DNA from: Chamaecyparis obtusa
Lineage: Eukaryota; Streptophyta; Pinopsida; Cupressales; Cupressaceae
Assembly (NCBI GenBank): GCA_027943335.1
Contig: BSBK01001158.1
Coordinates: 186,001-250,000, forward strand
DNA: 64,000 bases
Direction of reading: 5' to 3'
The translations under genes and the position numbers were made by a program. Below, one piece after another: positions 33,591 through 46,281 of this stretch. Under the pieces are notes generated by a model, which was given only the letters and a program-made list of their open reading frames with translations, did no database searches and had not been told where the DNA came from. Numbering within the stretch: position 1 is the first letter of the stretch; every line of letters begins with the position of its first letter.

Positions 33591-34840
33591 TGATGGAATA
33601 TGGATGAAGTGACTGAGAGGGGGGGGTGAATCAGTCAACCATAAAAACACTTCACAATTAATTCTTTGCAGATCCTTTAATATATCTTAACAATGTTGTC
33701 TATTTTAGCACTCGATAAATAGATTGCAGTAACTTTGAAGATGCAGAAAGTATTAGCAATATTATCTTTAGATATTCATCAGTGCATGTAAATGATTGAG
33801 GAAGCAATTAAGAACACAAGAGACACAAGATTTAACGTGGAAACCCAATATGGGAAAAACCACCAATGTATCTAGATACTGATTTTCACTTTTCTGAAGT
33901 GATGCCCGGTTAGAAGCCAACCCGGTAAAAGGTTACAAAACACACTGTTAGGTGTGACCTTGTTAGAGGATTTAAAACACCCTGCTAGGAGTGGCCTGGT
34001 AAGAGGTCTTGAAAACAATTCAATGGAATTGTCACCTTGTTAGAGGATTTATATTATGGCTGTTAAACCAACTCGGTTAAGAGATTTTGAATTCACTGTT
34101 ACAATGATAAGAAGGTAACAATGAAAAAGTGACCTGTATAATAATGCAACTGTCTTGCTGATTACAGATCTCTATTCTGCATAAGTCTGATCCTCTCTTA
34201 TCGAATAAATCTCTGCTGCTCCTCAAGGATATCTGAACATCCTTCACAAACTCGCATATATCTTTCCTTCTTTTCTTCTGTAAATCTTCTGCTATGTTAT
34301 ATTTACTTTTCACATTTGACCTTTTATTTATATGATTTTGGATTAGTCAAATCGACATTATTTAGTATAACAGTCGGCTGAATTAAGTAAACTCTATTTG
34401 CAAAAATCCTTCAAGGGCCGACAGTGCTCGGTGACCATATCTTTTTATGATTTTTCGGAGACCGAGGGAACTCGGTAAACACCAACAATCTTTTACCTTT
34501 GATAACCGACTGAACTCGGTAAATACTAACTTTCCTCGATGACCGACTGAACTCGGTAAACACTAAACTTTCTTCGACAACCGAGTGAACTCGGTAAACA
34601 CTAGACTTTCTTCGGCAACCGAGTGAACTCGGTAAACACTAGACTTTCTTCGGCAACCGAGTGAACTCGGTAAACACTGCTTTTCTTCGATAACCGAGTG
34701 GACTCGGTAAGCACTAATATCCCTGTCAGGAAGACCGACTGAGCTCGGTATAAGCAGATTGTTGCGGATTATGACATAGTGTGACATCAAAGACAATACA
34801 TAATTGAGTAGCAATTTCCTTCAGACAATTGTTTCCAACA
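33591..34840 (-). repeat. 5' LTR of copia-2
   Basis: 1,250 bp. A minus-strand TATA-like box (tcatataaataaaagg) lies near 34321-34335. The hairpin repeats at 34461-34749 are upstream of it in the element's orientation, in the U3 promoter region. Confidence 0.95.
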
Positions 34841-34845
34841 GGTAA
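34841..34845. repeat. Target site duplication (right) of copia-2
   Basis: GGTAA, matching 27690-27694. The copia-3 LTR resumes from here. Confidence 0.9.
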
Positions 34846-35740
34846 ATCATTTTCTTATGGATTCAAAGAGAAGTTTGGAGATGTATCTAGAAGGAAGGAT
34901 GAAGAACATAATGATGGAAGGATTCAATGAATCTAATCTAAACCTAATATCTATAGAGGAGATTAAGTGGCAAAAGATTGATCTACCTAATCGAAGAGGT
35001 ATAAAGGAAAACCTAATTGTGAGGTTATGAAGTATGAAGAAGAGGTTGATGTTATTGACTGATAAAGTCTAAGCAAAAGGTTGAAGGTAAAATTGTGAAG
35101 GAGCTGAACAGAGTTGTGATTGCTTGAAGAGAATTCTAAGCATATCAAGGATGAAGATGGGAATGGAGATCAGTCAGTAAATCAACATACATGTGGGAAG
35201 TGGATCTATATTTTCAAAGTGAGTTGTATGTTTTTTAGATCAGAAACTATTGTTACTTTCTAACCATTGTATCAGTCTAAATCCTTTAATCAAGGTTGAC
35301 CTAACAGTCATTGTCTAAATCCTTTAATCAAGGTTGACCTAACAGTCATTGTCTAAATCCTTTAATCAAGGTGACATTCTAATGGGATGTTCTTAAGTCC
35401 TCTAACCAGGCCACTTTTGACAGAGTGTTTTAAATCCTTTAATAGGGTCACACCTAACAGTGTCTTTGTAAACCTTTAACAAGGTTGGCTTTTCACATAG
35501 CTTACTTCAGAAGAGTGAAAATCAGTAGCATGTTACAAAGTGGTTTTTCCCAAGTTGGGTTTCCACTATAAATCTTGGTTTTATACTTGTGTGAATGTTT
35601 TGATGTGAATGTTTTTATATTCTGTAAGTTAATTACTTTTGCACAGTGGACTGCATGTTATATGTTTCTGATATATGCTATAGAGACTTAGTTGAATTGT
35701 TGATTAGATCTGAGATTGTTGAAGTATTGAAAAGTTCAAT
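34846..35740 (+). repeat. 3' LTR of copia-3, right part, truncated
   Basis: Aligns with the solo LTR at 49970-50830 and with copia-1. The homology stops after gaaaagttcaatt (about 35735), before the usual C-rich end. A small repeat ggtacaatt/ggtacaa marks the junction with gypsy sequence. Confidence 0.85.
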
Positions 35741-36590
35741 TGGTACAATTGGTACAAGATATAACCTAAATTTGGTGTGTGCATGCATTATTACCAATAT
35801 CTCTTTGTTATAAATTGAATAGCTTCTTTCTATCCCTCTCAATTTCCTACTTTCATAAGCAATTGGATGTTTATTTTGTGTTAAAATAGTGCCTACTTCA
35901 CCAGATGCATCACATTCAATCTCAAAAGGTTTAGGAAAATTAGGAATTGCCAATACGGGACATGTGCTCATTAAATTCTTAAATTGATCATAACATATTT
36001 TTTCTTTTTGAGACCATGCAAAGGCTCCCTTTTTGGTCAAATCAATCAATGGGATAAAAACCTATAAAAAATGTTTTACAGATCTCCTATAGAATCCACA
36101 CAATCTAAAAAATCCCTTAAGTTGTGACAAATTCGTGGGAGGAGGCCAATCAATGATTGCCTTAATTTTTTCAAGGTCAACACTAACTCCTTTAGAAATG
36201 ATTATATGGCCAAGATATAACAATTCTCTCAACCCAATTTCACATTTTGATTCTTTAGAATACAAAGACTCTCTCTAAATAATACTAAGAACTTCTTCCA
36301 AGTGCTTCAAGTGCTCATCCCATGTCTTACTATATATCAAAATGTCATCAGAAAATGTAAGGACAAACTCACGTAGTTGCTTGTTAAATACCATGTTCAT
36401 ACAAGACTAAAAATTGGATGGAGCATTATTCAACCCAAATGGCATGACTAAAAACTCATAATGACTGAAATGGCATCTAAAAGAAATCTTCTCAAAATCC
36501 TCCTCTTGATCTCTAATTTGATCATAAACCTCTCTCAAATCTATCTTTGAAAAGTAGCAAAGAACCATTTAGATCATCAATCAATTCATC
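35741..36590 (-). pseudogene. Ty3/gypsy reverse transcriptase and RNase H fragment
   Basis: The minus strand gives [11 protein letters not shown], then [36 protein letters not shown] (polymerase active site, usual F/Y-x-DD), LGHIIISKGVSVDLEKIKAI, then RNase H EIECDASGEVGTILTQNKHP and YNKEILVIMHAHTKFRLYL. It has several stops and small shifts. The RNase H end is lost at the copia-3 junction and the upstream end is lost at the tandem array. It probably comes from the same gypsy copy as the integrase piece at 26280-26603. Confidence 0.9.
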
Positions 36591-37660
36591 ATAACTTGGA
36601 CAATCCTTTCTTGCGATGACACATCTCTTTGAGGAATTCTTTAAAACATTTCACATGTATCAAGAGTTATCTTTGGCATATGCAAATAGAAAAAAATTGG
36701 AAATATGCCAACGTACTTACCAATCACCACATCCGTCATGCTTTTCCATTTTGGATGAACACTCAATGAACATTGTTTAGCTATCCATCACTATTCCACT
36801 CTTCGGCATTTAAGAAAACATTTACCATGCTTACTATGTGCATAATATTTTATCAGATGGAATCAAAAGCTCATTGGGATAATAATTATTAGTGTGTCCT
36901 TTCTATGCTGCCCGATTGCATATACATTGACCACGGTATTATAGCTATCATATTGATAGGAATATTTTCTATTGTCAATCACAATTTTGCAAAATTTTGC
37001 AATCATTATGAATTTCTATACATTTCCTTTTCTTTCAGATCTCATCCTTCATGAGTAGAAGACTCCTTCATTTCCCAACTTCGGATGACTGTGTTCTCAA
37101 CTTCCTTCATGTGTTCTCAAAATTGCCAAGATGGTAGCTACAAGATTCTTGAAACATGGCTTTCGAAACCAAATTAGTTAAGAGGTTAAGATTCAAGATT
37201 TGATTTTGGGTTGGGATTTTGATTTGGAAATATTTGCAAGGTTAGGATTAGGGAAAACTTTTAAGAACAAGTTAAGATCTTAACTCTTAACTTGTTAGAG
37301 GTTAAGATGTTGACCAAAAGTTGGGATGTTGACTGGAAAATGGGGAAAAGTTGGGATCCCAACTCTTAACCTTTTAGGAAGTTGGCATTTGGGCTTTTCA
37401 ATTTTACAAACCAAAACTCCAACCAAAATTATCACTCTAGCATCAAATTGACATAACTTTTGACTCTGAGTTCTGATTTTAAAAATTTGAAATGCAGGAC
37501 GGAGTTGGTGAATAGCCGGAGGTTTTGGGAATATGAGATAACCAAAATTTCAATAAATAATGGACCATTTTTAAGTCAAAAATTTTAATGTTCCTTTGTC
37601 CATTTTGACTAAAAAAGATAAAATATTAAAATTTTGACTAGGTTAAATACCAGGACAACA
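36588..37660 (-). repeat. Array LTR 0, truncated
   Basis: Matches the last 1.07 kb (plus-strand order) of the full LTRs and ends ggacaaca. The left junction lies in gypsy reverse transcriptase, in a shared tcataacttgga-like stretch. Confidence 0.85.
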
Positions 37661-40251
37661 ATTGGCTCTATCTAGGGACAAGGATTGTAAGGGATGTAGA
37701 ATGAACCCAGAAGTAAAAGGGAGAAGTACTTTATAACTAGGGCCATAGATTCACAGGGAAATCAATAAAGGAGACAACTTAGAGATTAAATCGAGAAGCT
37801 AGAGACAAACCAAAAATGAGACTAACACAACAAAACTTGAAATAAACTATGTACATGGTAGGTGAGTCCTACCTCTAATAGCTCTAGGAAAATAATGCAA
37901 ACCCATTAACTAGATGAGGAAAATAAATGCTATGACAAGTTAACAAATGATAACTTTGGAGTACCTCTAAACTCAAATGTAGGATCACTCCTTGAACTCT
38001 TCTCCTAAGATTCCTGGCATAAGAAACATCCTTGGGTAAGTTCAAAAAATCCAAACAACCATTTCGCATTAAAATCTATTTGAATCTAGGATCAATTCAT
38101 TCTCTTGTTGCATGTCAGCGATAAGTTCTTTTTGAATGAGTTCAAGTATTAGGTTCCTTGTCATTGATAAGTTCTTTTTGAATGAGTTCAAGTAATATGT
38201 TCCCAAGTTGCTCAATACAACTCTGATCATTTTCTATGTTTGGGAAGCCCTCTATTTGGATTTCTCGTGATTGGTCATCATGGATCCCTTGACTCTTTTC
38301 TGATGCTTGGCACCATTTTTCTTCCATTGGTATGATTGTGGTTGAACCTTCCAAATAATGGTCTAAATCTAAATGCACATTCCTATCAAAATTGATTTGT
38401 GTAAAATGATCTTCCTTTTGTTCCACTTGATCATGCATTTGATCCTTGTCAGAATAAGTAGCAATAACCCTTTCCTTTTTGGTGCACACGTCCTCTAATG
38501 AGTCTAGACACTAAAGTGTACTACTTTGATATTGACACTTATGTGAAGAGGGATTCTCTGAATGATCATCACAATTGTATTTTTTATCTCTATATTTGTT
38601 AACCTCCAAACAATAAATCATTCCTTGAGGTCCTGATTCATTCATGTGGTAAGATGTCATCTCTATGATATTGTATGCCTCTCATAAGTAGTGTGATGCA
38701 TCATGACCTTCTCTTATTTTTTTAACCACCTTGGGAGAAAATATCTCTTTGGATGTCTGTATCTCAATCGACAATGGTTTATGGCTAGAAGGAAAGAATA
38801 ATACACTATTAAGAAATCCATTGTCTAAATTATTGGGACAATGATCAAGAGTAATGATTTTATTGATTTGATCAATCTTTAAAATGTCTTCGAAAATATC
38901 AATACCAATATGTTCCTCATCTGATTGTGATAAAGTGGTATCTCCCATCGTCTCCTCTCTACAAGAAATTCTTATGTCATCCATATTACAATTGCCTTTG
39001 TGTACAAGATGACTTTCAATTTTATGATCTAAAATCTGCAACCTTTGTAGTGGATAACTTTCTACTAACTTGTTACATAACCAACTTCACTAATCTTTTC
39101 CTCATCTTTCACAAGATCATCATGAATCTCATTACTTAGTGACACATTAGAAAAAGGCACAAATGAGTTCATACCTTTAATTTTATCGACATGTGTTTCT
39201 TCTTTAATGACCAATGATGGACGAATAGGAACATCATCTACACATACGAAGTCATCATCTAAACCATAAAGATCCCACGAGGGAATAAAAATAGTATGTG
39301 ATTCACCTTGATACATATTTTCTTTATCTTCAAACATATGGTGCATACTTGTTTGAGAAACATCTAATATCTCTAATTCAATCTCATTGGGATCAAGATG
39401 ATTAAATACTTTATCCTGAGTATTAAAACATTTTCTAATAACATCCAGATACATCAATATGCCCTTCTTCTTCCTTAGACACCATTTCTTGACAATCATT
39501 TTGAACAGTCATAACTGCCTCATTTTCTTTCATGCATACAATTTTTTATGGATCATTTATAATATTTCAATTGGTAGATGTAATTTTATCATGAATATAA
39601 TTCTCACACTCATCTTATTTCTCAATTTCTTGCAATGTTTGGAGTAAAGCAGGATGCACTTTGTCAGGATCAAGGTGTGCATTACCATAGAAGATTTTTA
39701 AAAACTTAACCTGATCAGGGTCACTAAGAGCTCGATTCTTTTGAATAATAGGTGCATGTGTCATACTACTTTCTTGATCACTATTATATGACCTTAATTT
39801 ACACAAATCATAGTTTTGATTATAGTCTTCTTTATCTTTGCATGTGGAGCTTCTTTCTGATGAAGATTCTTATTTGTGCGAGAAAAAATTATTATCTTTA
39901 CAATCTTCTTCGTCGATCTTTTGCAGAGTTCGAAGTAAAGATGGATGAATCTTTCCTTGATCAAGTCGTAAGCCACTATAAAATATCTTCAATAAATCAA
40001 CCTATATGAGTTCATCAAAAACTTTATTTTATTGATTTGGATAGTACTCATCATCACCGTCACTGTAAGTATCACTTTCCACCTTTCCTTTGTACCAAAC
40101 TATTATCCTAAGCTTAAAAATTTAAATAATGTCACACAAATATTCAATCTTTCAAATAGAGTTTCCAACCTTGATTCCAAGGAAGATACCTTTAAAATAT
40201 GAGGAGTAATGTATATTAGCACTTTGATCCCCAGTGGAGTCACCAAAAATC
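37661..40251 (-). pseudogene. Array internal region 1: decayed acidic protein of unknown function
   Basis: Reading from the primer site (40228-40245) downwards, fragments of one protein appear in changing frames: GKIHPSLLRTLQKIDEED near 39950, VKFLKIFYGNAHLDPDKVHP near 39690, then long acidic segments (39499-39065, 39041-38682, 38489-38142) rich in Asp, Glu, Ser and His, for example GNCNMDDIRISCREETMGD. The segment order is the same in the other two units, so they descend from one coding sequence of perhaps 600-650 codons. No known retroelement domain is seen. All three copies have stops and shifts. Confidence 0.6.
40228..40245 (-). other. Primer-site-like sequence, array unit 1
   Basis: The minus strand reads TGGTGACTCCACTGGGGA, six bases inside the LTR end. 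The form matches gypsy-type primer sites. Diverged equivalents lie at 46258-46275 and 53490-53507. Confidence 0.65.
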
Positions 40252-43200
40252 TTTAGGTAAATAGATTTGTCACTGTGGAATTATCTTCAAAACTAACCCA
40301 GTGTGCCCTATGCGCAGTGAGAACTATGCCAACAATTGGATAGATTACAATCAGATCACTATTTGATTACAATCTTCCAATGTGTTTGAGGGGGGTATCT
40401 CCCTCATATGCTATGGAAATTTAGGATTTTTGTGTACTTTTAACCAAAAAGTACATAAAGGAGAAAACATAAAACTAAGGCAAGATAAACAAATAAATCC
40501 TAGTGATAGACATACGAATACCAAATAGGATTCCAAAATGGATAATGATTATAAAGGGGTATTTAGCAAAGAATGCGACAATGACAATGAGTGGATATAA
40601 AACCCCAACATCCAAAAAGATACACTATCCTAGTACATTCACATCAAGATACCAACAAATTAATGTCTTTCATCATATCAATTGCATGGATTAGAAAGAC
40701 TATACGATTTCACCATTACATAAAAAACTACCAACTTAACATACGAGAAGTAAGAAATAATAGTTGATGAACACAGTTGAGACATACGAGTAAATGCATT
40801 CAGATTATTTCTTTAAAGATATACAACTTCAAAGATAGTTATGTACTTAGTGAAAACTCTAAAGAAAGTTCTCCATAGTTCTTCCCTTTACAAAAAGTTC
40901 TCCCTCCCTTTTTACATTGCAAATGAGCTTGTATTTATATACTCCTATAGTAACCAAATTTTTGGGTTAGTAACTACCCAAGTTAGAGTGTAGAGGTTTT
41001 TATTCTTGTCTTGTCCAACCAACTCTAACTTTTACAAAAATGGAAGCTAGATCTTAACTTTTAACAAAATAAATGTCAAAATCCTAACTTACATATTATC
41101 ATAAGTGATACATGTCACCTTTACCATTAGGTAACTAAAAATCTTTCAACAAGATATACCAAAATACTGACTTTACCAAAGTAGCCATCCACCTACATCC
41201 ATATGTCAACAATTGCAATCATCCCAGATAAAAACTTCTCAAGAGAAACTTGCCTGATCTATAAGCACACACTATAATATGGCTTCAAAATTAGAATCAT
41301 ATACCAACTTTCCTTTAATGTTTATTCTTTCAATTCGTACTCTATTTTGTCCCCTTTCTATGAAGCATTTTATTTCATTCTGTAAGACATCGTCTTCAAA
41401 GGTAACTAGATAAACATATAGGATGTTATATATCTTACGACTCCTCATTTTGTGACCTAATGTTAGAAACTTTCCACACTTGGAATCACCAATAATCTTC
41501 TCAAGAGCATCATCAACAATAGACTCAATACTCTACAACAAATAAAAGCATAGCAATCAATTTTCTTGTTAGGACATCATACTTTATTATCACCCTAGCA
41601 ATTTTTATAGTGTTGTATTATGTTGTTAATAACTTTTACACTTGTGAAGATTTGGACAATCACTCTGGTAACAATGTAGAAAACTAGGATAGAAAAATAT
41701 ATCCAAAATTTAGAAACATCCAACAATGCAATTTTATAGGCCCCTTATCGAGACCCAATTTGACTGCATATCAACCATGAAGGATAGATTTGGTTTGGTA
41801 CCTACCCATTTGTATTATTAAATATTAGCATATGCTTGGTAGCTCTTAATTTATTAAGAACCATTGAGAGCTTCCATGAACAATATCTTTTGTGCTCATC
41901 CCAACATCATTACAGTCCACTTGTCGAACACTATAGGAATTTATAACCATCTTCAAGTTATTTTAATAACTAGGAATTTATAACCATCTTCATGTTAGTT
42001 TAATGACTAACTTTATTATCAATGAATGTATCAGCTTTTTATTAACTTCAGAACATTTTCTAATTTGTCAATATCAAGAGTTGGCTAGACAGTTAACTAA
42101 ATCCATTTTTGGGATATTTGATGGTGAACCATATTAGATGCACTCTTTTTTTATTCAGGCACTTTAGGAATTTTTCAAACTTACTGAATCAACCTTCCTT
42201 TCTTTTTGTCAAACATTGTGAAAACCATTCCCATTTCTTGTTTCAAGCTTCTATATTTCCCATCATGTCTACCATATCCTTTCATGTAGACCCATTTTAT
42301 GTATACTTTGCATTCACTACATTTTCTAAGATTGCATTTCTTAGAGGCATTTAGTTTTCTACCTTAAAATGACTTTCAACAAATTTTACAATAGCTGCAA
42401 TTCTGAGGGGGCATTCCTTTGTAACCTCTTATTAAAGAAGCTGGAGAAAATTGTTTATATTTTCATATTTTGCACACATGTCTACTATTACTTGTTGCAC
42501 ATGATAGACATTTTAAGATTTCTATTAAACGGGTATTATGTCTATCGATGGGTTGTCTTAAAGATTCCTACCACTGACACTCATAACTTGGATAGTCCTT
42601 GCTTGTGATGACACATCTCTTTGAGAAATTTTGTGAAACATTTCATGTGCATCAAGAGTTATCTCTGTCATATGCAAAGAGAAACAAATTGGAAAGATTC
42701 CAACGTACTTACCAATCACCACATCCATCATGCTTTTCCATTTCGGATGAACACTCAATAAACATTATTTGGTTGTCCATCACTATTCCACTCTTCAGCA
42801 TTTAAGAAAATGTTTACCATGCTTACTATGTCCACAATATTTTATTAGATGGAATAAAAATCTCATTGGGATAATAATGATTAGTGTGTCATTTCTATGT
42901 CACCTTGCCTTACTCAGTATATGTTGAACATGGTATTATAGCTATCATATTGATAGGAATATTTTCTATTGCCAATCATAATTTTGCAAAAGTTTGCAAC
43001 TCATTATGAATATCTATACATTTCCTTAGTTGTCGTATCTCATCCTTCATGACTAGAAGACTCCTTCGTTGCCCAACATCAGGTAACTCTATTCTCAACT
43101 GCCTTCAAGTATTCTCAAAATTGCCAAGAGGGTAGCTACATTTCTTGAAACATGGCTTTCGAAACCAAATTAGTTAAGAGGTTAAGATTCGAGATTTGAG

Positions 43201-43741
43201 TTTGGGTTGGGATTTTGATTTGGAAATCTTTTCAAGGTTAGGATTAGGGAAAAATTTTGGGAACAAGTTAAGATCTCAATTCTTAACTTGTTAGAGGTTA
43301 ACATGTTGACCAAAAGTTGGGATGTTGACCAAAAAATGGGGAAAAGTTGGAATCCCAACTCTTAACCTTTTAGGAAGTTGGTATTTTCTCTTTTCAATTT
43401 TACAAACCGAAACTCCAAGCATTAACTCCCTTTTTAAAATTTAAGGTCTTAACTCTTAACTTTTTTAAAGTTAAGATTTTTTTTTTCAACTTTTAATTAT
43501 TTTCAAAAATAAGCACTCCAACATCAAATTGACATAACTTTTGACTCTGAATTCTGATTTTAAAAATTTGAAATGTAGGACGGAGCTGGTGAATAGCCAG
43601 AGGTTTTGGGAATATGAGATCACCAAAATTTCAATAAATAATTGACCATTTTTAAGTTTAAAATTTTAATGTTCCTTTGTCCATTTTGACTAAAAAGGAT
43701 AAAATATTTAGATTTTGACTAGGTTAAATACCAGGGCAACA
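40252..43741 (-). repeat. Array LTR 1 (about 3.49 kb)
   Basis: Starts ctttaggtaaat, a mutated TGTTGGTAAAC, and ends CCAGGGCAACA. It is shared as the 5' LTR of unit 1 and the 3' LTR of unit 2. No coding sequence is seen. It is among the longer plant LTRs. Confidence 0.8.
40932..40942 (-). promoter_or_regulatory. TATA box, array LTR 1
   Basis: The minus strand reads tatataaatac. The same box lies at 46966-46976 (LTR 2) and 53958-53968 (LTR 3) and is conserved while flanking bases differ. Confidence 0.6.
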
Positions 43742-46281
43742 TTTGGCTCTATCTAGAGAGAAGGAATGTAAGGGGCGCGGAATGAACCCAGAAGTAAAAG
43801 GGAGCAGTGCTTTATAACTAGGGCCATAGAGTCATAGGGAAATCAACAAAGGAGACAACTTACAGATTAACTGGAGAAACTAGAGACAAATTGAAAATGA
43901 GACTAACACAACAAAACTTGAAACAAACTATATACATGGTAGGTGACTCCTACCTCTGATAGCTCCAGGAAAACTATGCAAACTCATTAACTGGTTGAGG
44001 AAAATAAATTACATGACGAGTTAACAGATGATAACTCTAGAGTACCTCTGAAAATCAAATGTAGGATCGCTCCTTGAACTGTGCTACTGAGATTCCTACA
44101 TAAGAAACTTCCTTTGGTGAGTTAAAAATACAAACAGCCATTGCCCATCAAAACTATCTGAATCTAGAATCAATTCATTCTCTTGTTGCATGTCATTGAT
44201 AAGTGCTTTTTGACTGAGTTCAAGGATTAGGTTCTCAAGCTCCTCAATGCAACTCTGATCTTTTTCTTCGTTTGGGAAGACCTCTATTTGGATTTCTCGT
44301 GATTGGTCATCATGGATCCCTTAACTCTTTTTTGATACCCCGTACCATTTTTCTCCCATTGGTATGATTGTGGTTGAACCTTCCAAATAATGGTCTAATT
44401 CTAAATGCACATTCATGTCTAACTTGATTTATGTAAGATGACCTTCTTCCTTTTGTTCCACTTGATCATGCATTTGATCCTTGTCAGAATAAGAAGTAGC
44501 AATAACCTTTTCCTTTTTTGGTGCACATGTTCTCTAACGATTCTAGACACTGAAGTGTAAGACTGTGATATTGACACTTATGTGAAGAGGGATTCTTTGA
44601 ATGATCATCACAACTGTATTCCTTATCTCTATAATTTTTAACCTCCAAATAATAAATCATTCCTTGAGGTCTTGATTCATTCGTGTGGTGAGATGCCATC
44701 TCTATGATATTCTATGACTCTTGTAAGTAGTGTGATGCATCATGACCTTCTATTATTTCAACCACCTCAAGAGAAAATAACTCTTTGGATGTTTGTATCT
44801 CATTCAAAAATGGTTTATGGCTAGAAGGAAAGGATAAATCACTATTGAGAAATCCATTGTCTAAATTTTCGGGACAATGGTCAAGAGTAATTTTTTTATC
44901 GAACTGATCAATCTCTAAAATATCTTTGAAAATATCAAACCCAATCATTTTCTCATCCGATTGTAATAAAGTGGTGTCTCTAATCGTCTCGTCTCTACAA
45001 GAAATTATTATGTCATCCATATTACAATTGCCTTTGTGTACAGGATGACTTTCAATGTTATGATCTAAAATTTGCAACCTTTGCAGTGGAAAACTTTCTA
45101 CTAACTTGTGATGATAACCAACTTCACTAATTTTTTCCTCATCTTTCACAAGATCATCATGAATCTCATTACTTAGTGACACATTATAAAAAGGCACAAA
45201 TGATTTCATACCTTGAATTCTATCGACATGTGTTTCTTCTTTAATGACCAATGGTGAAGGAATAGGAACATCTTCTCCACATAGGAAGTCATCATCTGAA
45301 GCATCAATACACCACGTGGGAATAAAAAGAGTATGGGATTCACCTTGATCCATATTTTATTTATCTTCAAACATATGTTGCATACTTGTTTGAGAAACAT
45401 CTTATTTCTCTTCTTCAATCTCATTGGGATCAAGATGATTGAATACTTTATCCTAAGTTTTAAAAAATTTCTAATGACGTCCAGACACATCAACATGCCC
45501 TTCTTCTTCCTTAAACATCATTTCTTGATAATCTTTTTGAGATGTCATAACTACCTCACTTTCTTTCATGCATACAATTTCTGATGGATCCTTTCTAATA
45601 TTCTGATTGGCAGATGTTCTATTTTCAAGAATATAATTCTCACACTTGTCTTCTTTCTCAATTTATTGAAATGTTTGGAGTAAAGAAGGATGCACTTTGT
45701 CAGGATCAAGGTGTGCATTACTATAAAATCTTTTCAAAAACTTAACCTGATCAAGGTCACTAAGTGCTTGATTCTTTTAAATAACATGTGCAAGTGCCAG
45801 ACTACTTTCTTGATCACTATTATCCGACCTTAATTCACACAAATCATACTTTAGATTAGAGTCTTCTTTATCTTTGCATGTGGAACTTCTTTCTAATGAA
45901 CATTCTTGTTTGTGCGGGAAAAAATAATTATCTTTACCATCTTATTTTTTGATCTTTTGCAAAGTTTGAAGTAAAGATCGATGGATCTTTCCTCGATCAA
46001 GTCATAAGCCACCATAAAAACTCTTCAAGAAATCAACATGTATGGGTTCATCAAGAACTTTATTTTTCTAATCTAGATAGTACTCATCATCACTATTACT
46101 GTCACTATCACTTTCAACCTTTCCTATGTACCAAACCATTATCCTGATCTTGAAACTTCAGATAATGTCGCCAATATTCAATCTTTCAAATAAAGTCACC
46201 AACTTCATTCCGAATAAGGTACCTTAAAATTTTGAGTAATGTATACTGGAACTTTGATCTCCATCAAAGTCATCAAAAATA
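43742..46281 (-). pseudogene. Array internal region 2: decayed acidic protein of unknown function
   Basis: This is the best-preserved copy of the middle part: a 213-codon open stretch at 45353-44712 containing IPTWCIDASDDDFLCGEDVP, IKEETHVDRIQGMKSFVPFY and DIFKDILEIDQFDKKITLDH. The downstream part (44699-44484) has a Cys/His-containing segment (DDHSKNPSSHKCQYHS). The two FLK-FYG modules lie near 45990 and 45720, broken by stops. The primer site (46258-46275) is degenerate. Confidence 0.6.

Larger units (their letters stand above)
27695..34840 (-). mobile_element. Young, nearly intact Ty1/copia retrotransposon (copia-2)
   Basis: LTRs of 1,251 bp (27695-28945) and 1,250 bp (33591-34840) differ by about nine substitutions and one base in a G run, roughly 0.7%. 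The TSD GGTAA lies inside the copia-3 LTR. The primer site (33571-33588), a single-frame gag-pol of 1,417 codons with one internal stop, and the polypurine tract (28946-28958) are all in the expected minus-strand order. Protein similarity to copia-1 is high, but the LTR body is different, so it is a sister family. By eye the RNase H and integrase look SIRE-like, which is inference. Confidence 0.95.
26604..35740 (+). mobile_element. Internally deleted copia element (copia-3), interrupted by copia-2
   Basis: It starts with the LTR head TGTTGGAAACTAC (26604-26707), which runs directly into the copia 3' non-coding tail (26701-27106) and polypurine tract. A second LTR follows from 27107. That LTR is split at 27694/34841 by copia-2 and resumes to about 35740, where its last 60-odd bases are missing. 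All coding sequence is gone. No TSD remains because the right end is truncated. The family is the same as copia-1 and the solo LTR at 49409. Confidence 0.85.

Noticed and set aside
44712..45353. 213-codon frame as a host gene
   Set aside because: Its homologues occur at the same place in the two neighbouring array units, between LTRs and a primer site, so it belongs to the element.
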